From the NCBI RefSeq assembly GCF_026151205.1, contig NC_087075.1, positions 13,593,628 through 13,653,627 of the forward strand: DNA of 60,000 nucleotides. Reading direction: 5' to 3'. A program made the position numbers and the translations under genes. Every line of letters begins with the position of its first letter. Positions within the stretch are counted from its first letter, which is position 1. The notes under the pieces were generated by a model, which was given only the letters and a program-made list of their open reading frames with translations, ran no database searches and was not told where the DNA came from. This DNA comes from Bolinopsis microptera. Taxonomy: Eukaryota; Ctenophora; Tentaculata; Lobata; Bolinopsidae. Shown here piece by piece: positions 11,357 to 21,164 of this stretch.

Positions 11357-12865
11357 ATGGGTGCAAACTTTTTCCGGACAGGCTTGCTACGGTTTCTTCT
11401 GTTTGGGATAGTCTACTGTGCAGGTTAGTGAATATTATAAAGAGAATAAATGTTACAATCAAAATCCTATTACTCATAAACATTTTCTTACATAAAAATT
11501 TAACGTATTACTGAATAAAGATAGTGAACCTTATTTACTGCCTTGGTGAACTTGTTTTAATCTTAAATGTCTGCTCTCCAGAATGGACAGATGTGAAACG
11601 ACATCAGTTTATCGACTATGATCTGGAGGCATACCCCCTACAGATCAAGACAGATTCTGAAACAGGAAGTGGTGATATGGTTGACTTGTGTGTGTATACA
11701 AAGAATGCTGGTCATGTGAAGAATTACAATGAGTTAGGATACATATATATCACATTTTCAAACCCCATAAAATACAAAGCGTCCTCCTGCAAAAAAGGGC
11801 AACATCTAACAACGGCACCAAACCAGAAGGAAAAGATTTGGACCTTAACGAAAACATCCACTAACTTAATCATTGACTGCAATGGAGTCAAAGTCATTGA
11901 TTTCAATTTTCAAACAGCAGGATGTGCTACAGCTTGGTCAAAAGATGTCGCTAAGATCGCATTTTGGGACGATGGTGACGATAAAGGTGCAGACGATACA
12001 GCTTCTGATGATTACAGAAAGTTTCCGCCTTGTTTCTCCCTGCCCGCTGTAGCTCATCTGGAGATTATATCAGGTACTCTGCCTGTAAACCAAGGTACAG
12101 AGGTCACAGTTAAGTGCAATGTGGGATTCACATTAGTGGGAGACGATGTCATCACCTGCAATCAAGGAAATGAATTCACCGGAAGTTCATCTTGTCAAAA
12201 AGGTTTGTTCACATAGTATTGAGATTTTATTAGCTCAAATCCACAGAACCTTGATGACTATAAGAGTTTAGATAATGTTATTGTAACACATCTGTACTGT
12301 ACTTATATAACGATTTTCCAGACTCTTTTGCCAGTTTTAACGTTATAATTTCAGAGCCGTGTAGAGAAGGAACATATCGAGATGATACTATGACAAGCTG
12401 TGAGACATGTGACAGAGGATGGACACCAAACACTGAAAAAAACCGCCTGTGGTAAGATAACTTGGAAGCTTATATTATTGTAATGTTTTAGATTTTAATC
12501 AACTGTGCTTTAGAATGGTACACAGTATTTAAGAATCGGACCCCCGAGCAAACGACGGTCTAGCTATTTTAGTAGTATAGTTATGTTACTGGTTGCTTGA
12601 AATAGCTCAGGTAGGGACAGGAAAACACAATCGTGGGAGAGAAATGCGAAAAGTGTCAAAATAACGTCATACAAATAAATTAATATGATTACAGTGATTT
12701 AATATTAATATGATATATCTGCAGTGATCTGCACTGGACTGAAAGAAGAGTGGAGAACTACTTGTTCTGACTCTGAAGCTCTTAACAAAGGAAGCAGTGA
12801 AGTGACCTGCACCTCAGGAACAGAATTTATTGTACAATTTAATGAACCCAAGTGTATAAATCCAG
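11357..12865 (+). CDS. Sushi-type secreted protein, paralogue 3, divergent 3' half (partial)
   Basis: Exons 11357-11423 (signal peptide, MGANFFRTGL) and 11582-12202 (ectodomain plus first sushi) match the other paralogues. The third exon, 12355-12451, is unrelated: CREGTYRDDTMTSCETC followed by DRGWTPN resembles the cysteine-rich GCC2/GCC3 or TNFR-like type. A further 141-bp phase 1-1 module at 12725-12865 has four Cys (VICTGL, TTC, VTC, PKC) and resembles a sushi domain. The donor of 12355-12451 leaves two bases, while 12725 needs one incoming base, so either an exon between them was missed or the gene is broken. No Ig-like exon follows. It is a shuffled relative of paralogues 1 and 2. Confidence 0.6.
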
Positions 12866-13528
12866 GTATTGAAACAATGAAACTGCTAAACAACTATAAT
12901 AGCATCACCAAAAAAGGATAACGAAACTCTTCATAACACCAGGCCAGGGTAGATAAGATCTCCTTGGAATCGACGGAAGGGGTAAAATAACAACATAAGG
13001 GGAAGAGTTGGTTACTATAGGACACTAATTTAATAAAATCTTAGAGCTGAAGGGTTATGACAAGTAGCTCAGATTATGCTACAACCTAACTTAGATATAT
13101 AAATAAGTTAATTTTCGTTCGAGTTTTAGCCGATTGGATAGGTGTGACGACAGAAGCTTGCAGTCCCCAGACACTCCTGGATGAGTTTTCAAGGTAACCT
13201 GCCCTGAGATCTCAACACAGGGAACAGTCACAACATGATTACTTTAGGTTCATTTGACAAGGAAAAATAAAATTCAAAATCAATTCAAACTCAAATATTT
13301 AACAACATTTCAATGCATTGTTATCATAACATAGTAAAACACTTTATTTCAAACCCTTGCTAAGTGGGAACGAACTTTTCAGCGGACAAGACAAAATGTG
13401 AACCCTTGGTCTTCCTTTGGTGAGCTTATGAGCAATAATAAGGTGAGATAGAAGAAGTGGAAGAATATTCTTTTCAGTGAAATCTTTAAAACAATTTTCA
13501 ATCAATATCTAATGAATATTATACATTT
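12866..13528. other. No gene recognised
   Basis: After the GTATTG donor of the last supported exon of paralogue 3, I find no further convincing exon. A 40-bp stretch near 13152-13191 with AG before it and GTAACC after it is too short to support. Confidence 0.4.
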
Positions 13529-13693
13529 ATCACATGCCTTCTCATGCGATATCAAAACTTTCGCCCACGAGGCTTGCCGAGTTAGCGAAAGTTTCGATAT
13601 TTCCCGAGGCTTGCCGAGGGCTATATCGACATTTTCAATCACGAGGCTTGCCGAGTTTTGAAAATGTTGATATCGCATGAGAAGGCATGTGAT
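13529..13693. repeat. Palindromic MITE with three internal hairpins
   Basis: Two perfect 25-bp arms (13529-13553 and 13669-13693; ATCACATGCCTTCTCATGCG...) enclose three stem-loops in a row. Each loop carries CGAGGCTTGCCGAG, while the stems differ (AAACTTTCGC, CGATAT and CATTTTCAA types). The whole can fold into a three-armed cruciform. No coding. Confidence 0.8.
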
Positions 13694-13700
13694 TAATGTT

Positions 13701-15777
13701 TTATCACACTTTCTTTGGAGCCAAATTTGGCCGGGAAAGCAGAATTTGATCAAACGTTAGTTATAAATCTCACCAAAGCAAACTAGACATGTCGAACTTA
13801 TTTATGTTTATAATGTCCAAGCTATATATAGCTCTCGATGAGTTAGTATTTCAGATATCGAAGATACAATACGTAAAATTAGGATCTCACGTTCCCACAT
13901 TTATGACACAGTGAATGCTGTACGCCGCGCCCAATTTGCTTTCTATTGGTACGTAGTGCATCGAATATCAATATATTCACGCCTATGGGTCTTGTACTTA
14001 TTGCATTCTAGAATATTCCACCACGAGCGCGTATTTTAATCATAAATTATTTCCTGCATATCAATCGATGTGAGGTGATTCTTATACTTTATTTCTATTA
14101 GATATATTTTGAGTCATTAAAACTGAAGATGTATAATGTATAGAACATCTGTTTTAGTGTTGATTACATCCTAGTCCTTATCATGTAATACTAATCTGCG
14201 ATAAGGTGATAGTATTTCCTGGTTGTTATATTTGAATTGGGCTGTGGCGCCATGATTGTCTATTCATAAGTCCAAATTTTCAACAGTTCATTTTGTACTC
14301 GTACTACACGCCCTAATTCATATATCAACAATATTATCGTCCGTCTTGATTGTCTGTTATTTCAGAATGATTTATCACTGGAACTTGTAATCATTGACTT
14401 TTATTGAATTTTATCGAGTATTATAATAGTCTGCTTATATTCATCTTGCCATTATTTGCTTCACTAGAAATTATCAGAACAGCCGTAATATAATGTATCT
14501 CTTCAATACAACTCTAGATTGTTTTAATATCAAGAGCAGACATCCGTACTCTTTAGTATTGTTTATGAAAGTAACTCTTGACTTAATAGCCCGATAATCG
14601 GCCTGGTAATACCATTTTAGAACGCACTTCACCAGCCTTTTATAACCACCCTGGTCATTGCCAGGCAGTTCACCCGTACTGTTACTAATATTGAATTGGT
14701 CTAAAGAATGGCAGCACATTAATCATCGGACCTGTTTGCCACAGTGCCCAGACTGATTTATAACCAGATTAGCTGATTAAGTTACGTCATTCGTCCCTTG
14801 ATATATTTATATAGATAATATATTTTATAGGATGTTTTTATTGCATTTATTTGCACTAACTAAAATTCAGTTAAAACTGGTCCTGGGATAGAATTTTCGC
14901 TCTTTATTGTACAGAATCTATAAGTCTCTTTATCAGTCTGTTTATAGATCAGCAACGAATTTCGCAAGCTAATCTAGGCGAAACCGGTATGGAAAAGCCA
15001 AGTATAATTTCTGCACAATTTCTATATGGAATATGGCTCAAAGAAGGGATCAGAGGGGGTTAAAATTCAGGTCTGAAATGGCTGAAATCTGGCTTTGTTT
15101 TGTGTGTTTTCTTCCTTCGAATAGATCAAACATCGTTTCTGTGTTTACTACTTTTTGTGAGGGTGACTGTAGTTTGTTCTGACACTTCCTTTTTAATTTC
15201 AAGTAAGCGATTAAGGAAATTAATGAGCCTGATTGATTGTATCGCTGACAAGTACCAAAACTTTGTGCAACGTTCAAGTCTGCTTGTAAACTTTGATCTC
15301 GTTTTCAGTAACCTTAAGTCGCTTGAAACTCGTACAAACCAGGGAGTTTTTACTTTGTTTCATCATCCGAAGCCTAATTAGGTTTTGAACTATGAAGTGC
15401 AGTAAAAAAGCAACAGCTTGAAAGAGTTTTACAACAAAAAATTGTATTTTGCTTAACACATCTCAAACGCAAGGAAATGTTTTTAAAACAAGGTATAAAT
15501 ATATATTTTTCCTGAATCTGGAAAGTTTATCTGATCATTGCATTTACGGTCATAGACTACTTCAGGTTGTTGATTTAAATCTTTATTAAAATTGCAGTAC
15601 CTCACAGTACTAGAACAGTTGTTGAGAGTGGGCTCCTTGTTCCTATGGGAATATCGGGCTCTCTCTGAGCAACTGATTGATATTTCATGCCCCCGGGTGA
15701 GAGCCAGTGCTCCCCATCGGGGCATGTAATATCAATTCTGCTTTCCTGCCAAATTTGGCTCGAAAGTGTGATAATAA
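13701..15777. repeat. Inverted repeat ends around an otherwise empty 2-kb stretch
   Basis: About 45 bp at 13701-13750 (TTATCACACTTTC...GCCAAATTTGGC) recurs inverted at 15732-15776. A small stem-loop (GATATTTCATGCCC...GGGCATGTAATATC) lies at 15679-15733. These may be ends of one element or of two relatives. Open frames inside do not resemble known proteins, and I see no gene between 13.7 and 16.4 kb. Confidence 0.45.
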
Positions 15778-16434
15778 CGTATAAGGCTTATAATTATATT
15801 AATGCTTTTCAAACAAAGTTACAACGAATTCTTCATGTAGTACATCCTGGGTTTGGACAGGATATGCCCCCTTAAGATATTTCCATCACGTTACATTACA
15901 TAATTCTCAATAAATGTAATAGAGTTGTAGTGTTGTAATTAGTTTATATGTTTTGAACTGTTGAAATTTACCCAGCCCTAATATATTCTAACAACCTTAA
16001 AGAAAAGCAAACTAGTTCTTTGTGTTTGTTTTTCATCCTACTTTCTGCATTTATCAGCAACTACAATTACAGTGAGTACACTTAATATTATTTACAGATG
16101 TGCAAAGAATCATAAATCTAGTCGAGCAAATTTTAGAAACTGACCAGAAATCTGGTGCTTTCCATTTTGAATGGCAAAATTGAGAAGATCTTAATAATGT
16201 CAAATGATTATCTACCCTACTCTAAAGTTATCAATTACTAACCCCAGGAACGAAGACGATGCTGTATAAAGACTATACGAATGTTGATAGAAGAGTGAAC
16301 AGAGATGAACAGGAAAGAAAATAAAGGATATCAGCTCCAATGAATTAATGAGAATTAGTTAAGGTTAGAAATTTTTCGTAACATGGCAATGCAATGTTGC
16401 AATCTGGGAGGGGGCTTATAAGTAACACAATAAA

Positions 16435-17205
16435 TACAGGGTGGGCCAAAAGTCAGTACCCATACGTTGGCCTTAATAGCTCCGCCGTGTTTTATATTTG
16501 AGAGCTGTTGCATTGCAAATGGCACACTGTACTTACTGGTTCGAGGATTCCGTCGTCAAAATTTGAAAATTCGAATATTTTAGACCACGCCCATTCAATA
16601 TTAAAACACCTATATTGTTTTCTCTGAACTTGCTGAACGCCTAATTTTTTCAGAGACGGTAGATTATCAAATGTTGCATATGATCTAAAGACATGAGGCA
16701 AAACAAATTAGAAATGACGAAGTTATCAAGCATTTTCTGTATCTCGTTAACAGAATTGACTGGGTGATTATGTGACACCGTGACACGACACCTTAATTGG
16801 GCACCCTCAACAATTCCCATAATGTTTAACGGGGTAGTTAACGGGGTCACCTTATCACGTGATTAGGTAAACCAATCACCTGATCACACGTAATGAATAA
16901 ACTCGTTATGCTTCATATCTCGGTCATCTGAAAAGCTACAGTTCTAATTCTTTCAGGACAAACGTAATTCGAATGGCCAAACGCAATTCAATAACATTTA
17001 GCTTGATCCGACTATCCAAACTATCAAATAAATGTGAAAATGAACCTCTATTTGAAAAAAATGAACGCGAATATTTTTCGAGTTGACAAATTCCTCGAAC
17101 CAGTGGTGGTACTAAGTCATACTAGAAAGAAGTATTTAAATTGGGCACTCAGTGACTGAGCTATAAAGACCAACGTATGGGTACTGACTTTTGGCCCACC
17201 CTGTA
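16435..17205. mobile_element. Mariner-like non-autonomous element, copy 2
   Basis: Element 16437-17203 has TA on both sides and the same CAGGGTGGGCC termini as copy 1, in the reverse orientation. Its inside shares the GTTAACGGGGT segment and aligns along its whole length with copy 1. No intact transposase. Confidence 0.8.
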
Positions 17206-17291
17206 TCTTAGTGAACCTGCCCACCTTTGACTGTGTTTATAAATCACTTATGACCTAATTTCCAATATTCATCAATTAATTTCGATTTTAA

Positions 17292-17470
17292 ATACCTGCA
17301 CGAAGTTGCCTTACATATATAAGAGAATCTTTTTACTGTAGCAGCATTCCCAATTGACTATGGTGTAGAGATTGCAGTTGACTGCATGTCAGGATTCAAA
17401 TTAGAGGGACACAGCGCCATCACTTGTGTAAAAATAAAAATGTTCACTGAAACAGCATCTTGCCAACAAA
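17292..17470 (+). pseudogene. Dead sushi exon (fourth receptor fragment)
   Basis: Clearly homologous to the 174-bp sushi exons at 1229, 8163 and 8501, including GTGTAGAGAT, the CAGGATTCAAATTAGAGGGA block and the GCCAACAAAGTAA donor region. The acceptor AG is lost (TTTTAAATACC instead of TTTCAGATACC), and extra bases early in the exon shift the frame to a stop. The signal peptide and other exons are missing. It shows the cluster once extended further right. Confidence 0.8.
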
Positions 17471-17602
17471 GTAAAAACTAAATGTCTTGGTTCAAATATA
17501 TTTTACAAAAAAAATGTCAATAAACTTCATTACTGAAATAGGCAGGGGAAAAGTGGCATTACGTTGGATTTGAATGTCCAAAAGGATTTCTCAACGGAAT
17601 AT

Positions 17603-18069
17603 GGGGCCATCTACTTAGGACGTCCGCCAAAATCTCAGATTTACAGACCACCCCCTCCCCCTGTCCGGGTGTGTCCGAATTTTTAAAACCACCCCTCCCC
17701 CGGACGTCCAGAGTTCCAGCTACTTTTAAGAGTACAAATAAAACCAAGTCAAATTCATAGTTAATAAAATGTTTAGTTACTTAAAATAGAAAATAATACA
17801 TTTAGTGCCGAACAAGTTTACTTTTAGCACAGTTCTACAGATACATTTAAGTACATTTAACTTTAAGTACCCGTTTAAAATACAGGTATCTAAACTTGCA
17901 GAGTAAATAGTGTCAAAGAGTTGAAATAAATGGGACTTTTTCGTTAATTCTACCAAAATTTCCGGACGTCCGGATTTTCAGAAACCACCCCCCTCCCCTT
18001 GTCCGGATTTGTCCGAAATTCCAAAACCACCCCCTCCCTAATTGCCGGATGTCCTAAGTAGATGGCCCT
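17603..18069. mobile_element. MITE with GGGGCCATCTACTTAGGACG termini
   Basis: Left terminus GGGGCCATCTACTTAGGACG at 17603 is matched inverted by CGGATGTCCTAAGTAGATGG ending at 18069. TAT or TATG lies on both sides as a possible target duplication. Subterminal C-rich tracts with GTCCGG motifs are mirrored at both ends. It may lie inside a further element, because CAGGGGAAAAGTGGCAT at 17535 has a partner near 18150. Confidence 0.65.
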
Positions 18070-19518
18070 TATGGTAGTTAGGACCCCTACGAACATAATC
18101 ATACTTTTCACCAATTTTGTATCTCACGGAAACACCACTTTTTCCCCACTTTTTAGTTTTACCACCTTTCTGGTTTGCCAAATAACTTTAGTTGTGAACG
18201 TCGTAGAAGGTTGCAGATATGACTGATCTTCACGACTTTTACTGATATGTTACATTCTATCCAAATATGAAAATATTTGTAATCGTGAATCTATAGTTAG
18301 ACTTAGAGTAGTACAGGAAATTAATCTGTAATCGCAATCCTAAAAATAGTGTCCCCCGGGATACTGGTTGGAGTTATTCGTTTTTAATAATATTCGCCTA
18401 AATTGCCTTATCTAGGGTTAGCACATATTACAATTGACACGTATTCTTTACTTGTTAGCCAAGTGATCCTTTTCCAAGACGTTCTTAATCTGCACACATT
18501 TTAAAAGTCTGGCTTCATAGAGCCACTTACTTGTCCTTACCAGAAATGTCAGAACCACGAGTATAATCGTTCACATATTACTTGAGCAAAATTTCGCCAT
18601 CTTAGACCCCTCCCTCACCACAATAATCTCCTGACTCTCAGCACACCACTAACTGGTAGTTATTGTGTACTGTGAAGAAGTAATTACACTAGCGCTCTAC
18701 CAAAATCCCCTCCCCTCCAGACCAGGGACAAAAGGAAATCGCGGAATCGCGATTTTTCCCATTATTTGCGAGTAGTCATAAAGCCTACCTTAATGAGACC
18801 TGGTCAATGCGCATAAGAAACCGGGTTTTGAATAAAACATTCTGCACAAAATTTTAGGGGACCTCTGGTATTTTTTCTGCCATGAGCATTTGTATCGTTT
18901 TTGTGACCGACTAATAATCTGCGTTTAAATTTAGGCACTAGGCCGTTTTAATGTAACGTAGGATTAAATTTACAGAGCCGAACTTTTGTAAAGCCTAGGA
19001 TAAGAGAATGTTCTAGAATTGCCCCGGTGCAGGGAGAAATGATAAACAATTTAGTCAGGGGAAAAGCGGCATCCAGATCCAGTCTTATCCTTAAATTGGA
19101 CATAACTCACTCAAGTAACTTCTATATGAAACACCAGAAACCTTTTTCTTGATTTAAACAAAAATGAAGGAACAATTTTAAGATTAGAATAAGATTTAAT
19201 TAGCAAAATCACAATAATTGTCAAATGCGTTAAAAATTGTTTGTATTAAAATTCGTCCTACAAATTGGAAAAAATTTAAAGCCAATTATTTAATCAGTAA
19301 TATACTGAAATCGTTAAAAAGTGAAGTTTATATGTGTCAAATTGTCAAACCCAGTCATTAGATATTTCACAGCATTTGTTATCGCATCTTTAATTAACAG
19401 TTGTCAATAAAATCTTGTGCCATTATTCAGTTATCTAGTAATCTAGGGCCATGGTTTTAGCATGTTGAATCGCAAATTTCTGATCTGTTTTCCATCTTGT
19501 ATCCTTCCCAAACCTAAA
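18070..19518. other. No gene recognised
   Basis: AT-rich sequence without a supported exon. CAGGGGAAAAGCGGCAT near 19057 repeats the motif seen at 17535 and may be the end of another degraded element. Confidence 0.4.
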
Positions 19519-19957
19519 CTAATCTGGTAGATCAGTAACAGACCCGGCTGTGGAGTAGATGGAATCCAGATGGTACATCATCATGCTGACGATATCCATC
19601 GCGCTGTTTATAGGTCTTTGAGCTCCTAGCCTCTCCTGACGTTGTTGATTATTGATAAGTAGGTTTAGTTATAAAGATTAAATTAATGAGTGTTTTTATT
19701 TTGGGGACAACTTTTTAGAGTCAACTATTTTAGGAAAGGGAAGGAAACAATCCTACCGGAGGAGAATCTTTGAAGTGCTCAAATATGTCACTTGATTCAA
19801 TTTCGCTTTTTCCAAACATTTCCCGCCATTTCTCCGCCGTTTTTGGTTCCGGTTCTTTTTCAGAACTTTTTAATTCTGAGGCCCTGAAAGGAAAATCACA
19901 ATTGATTTCAATTGATTTGTCCAAATATTGTGTCGAAAGAAGCTGATAACCAGCCAT
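19519..19957 (-). CDS. Small two-exon gene, 105-residue protein of unknown function
   Basis: Exon 1 is 19757-19957 (ATG at 19957, MAGYQLLSTQYLDK start, 67 codons) and exon 2 is 19519-19635 (38 codons plus TAG). The 121-bp intron begins GTAGGA and ends ACGTCAG, and both junctions are phase 0. The protein is hydrophilic and acidic in the middle (EKEPEPKTAEKWREMF) with a probably helical, Met-rich end (INSAMDIVSMMMYHLDS). There is no signal peptide or membrane segment. ATTAAA lies about 125 bp after the stop on the minus strand. No family is recognised. Support comes from the exact phase agreement, clean splice sites and a protein-like composition across both exons. Confidence 0.6.
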
Positions 19958-20098
19958 TGCCTAGTATAGTAAAAGTATTATGACTCTTAAAGTTAAATAA
20001 AGCTCCTAACAATGCCTTAATAATACTAAAGCAACAATTCCCTTGCTTAGAGGCAAAACAGCTAGAGCTAGCACTTAAATAACGAAATATAATTAACA

Positions 20099-20682
20099 GT
20101 AACTACTTTGAAGCAGAAGAACTAGAGCTACTTAAACCCCCTTACTTTGAAGCAGAAGAACTAGAGCTACTTAAACCCCCTTACTTTGAAGCAGAAGAAC
20201 TAGAGCTACTTAAACCCCCTTACTTTGAAGCAGAAGAACTAGAGCTACTTAAACCCCCTTACTTTGAAGCAGAAGAACTAGAGCTACTTAAACCCCCTTA
20301 CTTTGAAGCAGAAGAACTAGAGCTACTTAAACCCCCTTACTTTGAAGCAGAAGAACTAGAGCTACTTAAACCCCCTTACTTTGAAGCAGAAGAACTAGAG
20401 CTACTTAAACCCCCTTACTTTGAAGCAGAAGAACTAGAGCTACTTAAACCCCCTTACTTTGAAGCAGAAGAACTAGAGCTACTTAAACCCCCTTACTTTG
20501 AAGCAGAAGAACTAGAGCTACTTAAACCCCCTTACTTTGAAGCAGAAGAACTAGAGCTACTTTCACAATCAGAACAGTCACAGATCTCCGTCACCTCAAC
20601 CAGCTTCACCCTGGTCTCACCTTCCTCCACATTAGAGACTGATTTCTCCAGCTTTGGAGCTGGGACGTTAGTTTACAGTTAG
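20099..20682 (+). CDS. C-terminal exon of a 13-residue-repeat protein (partial model)
   Basis: Possible acceptor AACAG at 20098. From 20104 the plus strand reads twelve 39-bp units, each encoding YFEAEELELLKPP, the last one cut after ten residues. A unique Ser/Thr-rich tail (SQSEQSQISVTSTSFTLV start) follows, ending in TAG 20680-20682. ATTAAA follows at 20712. Only this one of six frames is open through the repeats. The units are nearly identical, so the expansion is recent. A degenerate ancestral unit lies just upstream near 20050. No start codon is in frame, so a 5' exon must lie upstream and is not identified. Product unknown; the repeat is acidic and could be helical. Confidence 0.5.
20104..20562 (+). 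repeat. 39-bp coding minisatellite, 12 units
   Basis: Units start every 39 bp at 20104, 20143, 20182 and so on to 20533. The first eleven are full length and virtually identical; the twelfth stops after 30 bp. The unit is a multiple of three and keeps one frame open. Confidence 0.95.
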
Positions 20683-20866
20683 GAGTTTACATTTAGGTTA
20701 CAGAATGACGAATTAAAAGATTTGCGGGATGAGAAGTTAGTAAATTTTACGACTTTTTGGCTTTTGCCATGAGCCTTATATTTAAGCATCAATATTCTGA
20801 TTTGTTCGGTGACGAACATCTTATCTGGATGGAATATCACATCTTGTTTATTAGAAACGTACAGCA

Positions 20867-20927
20867 AAACCCCGATTTACCGCGGAGTTTGCAGGGGAAA
20901 GGTAAAAGTGCGGTATATCGGGGTTTT
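20867..20927. repeat. Short palindrome
   Basis: AAAACCCCGATTTACCGC (20867-20884) pairs with GCGGTATATCGGGGTTTT (20910-20927) with one mismatch, enclosing 25 bp. It is probably the core of a small MITE. Confidence 0.7.
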
Positions 20928-20948
20928 GATTGACATAACATTTACATG

Positions 20949-20954
20949 TTTATT
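20949..20954 (-). promoter_or_regulatory. Polyadenylation signal of the CxxC gene
   Basis: AATAAA on the minus strand, 58 bp beyond the TAA stop at 21012-21014. This supports 21012-21164 as the terminal exon. Confidence 0.6.
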
Positions 20955-21011
20955 CTTAATTTGGGGGAAGGAAATAGCTGCAGTAAATCGAGGTATGTAT
21001 GACTATACCCA

Positions 21012-21164
21012 TTACCCACCCTTGTGTCCCCTATGAACTGAGCTGGGAGAATAACGCAACAAGTTTGTAGCGCTCCACTTGAAGAACTTGAACTGTTCAT
21101 GGCACTCTTTACAGGTACCGAAGTAGTGCTTGTGTCCGGCAACTCGTAACTCACTCCTTCTGAA
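21012..21164 (-). CDS. CxxC gene, terminal exon
   Basis: Acceptor CCCCAG, phase 0, 50 codons plus TAA. Contains [13 protein letters not shown], the last CxxC pair. The stretch before it ([10 protein letters not shown]) aligns with the corresponding part of the previous module ([17 protein letters not shown]). Confidence 0.75.
   Translation of the reverse strand, partial: FRRSELRVAGHKHYFGTCKECHEQFKFFKWSATNLLRYSPSSVHRGHKGG

Noticed and set aside
12724-12921. Stand-alone 65-codon gene
   Set aside because: Better explained as a phase 1-1 module exon (12725-12865) of paralogue 3.
15050-15459. Overlapping frames of 60-93 codons on both strands
   Set aside because: No recognisable domain, no splice support, and low-complexity composition.
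16650-16850. Short conserved frame ([19 protein letters not shown]...) in the three mariner-like copies
   Set aside because: Too short, with no transposase catalytic pattern. Conservation is explained by the shared element.
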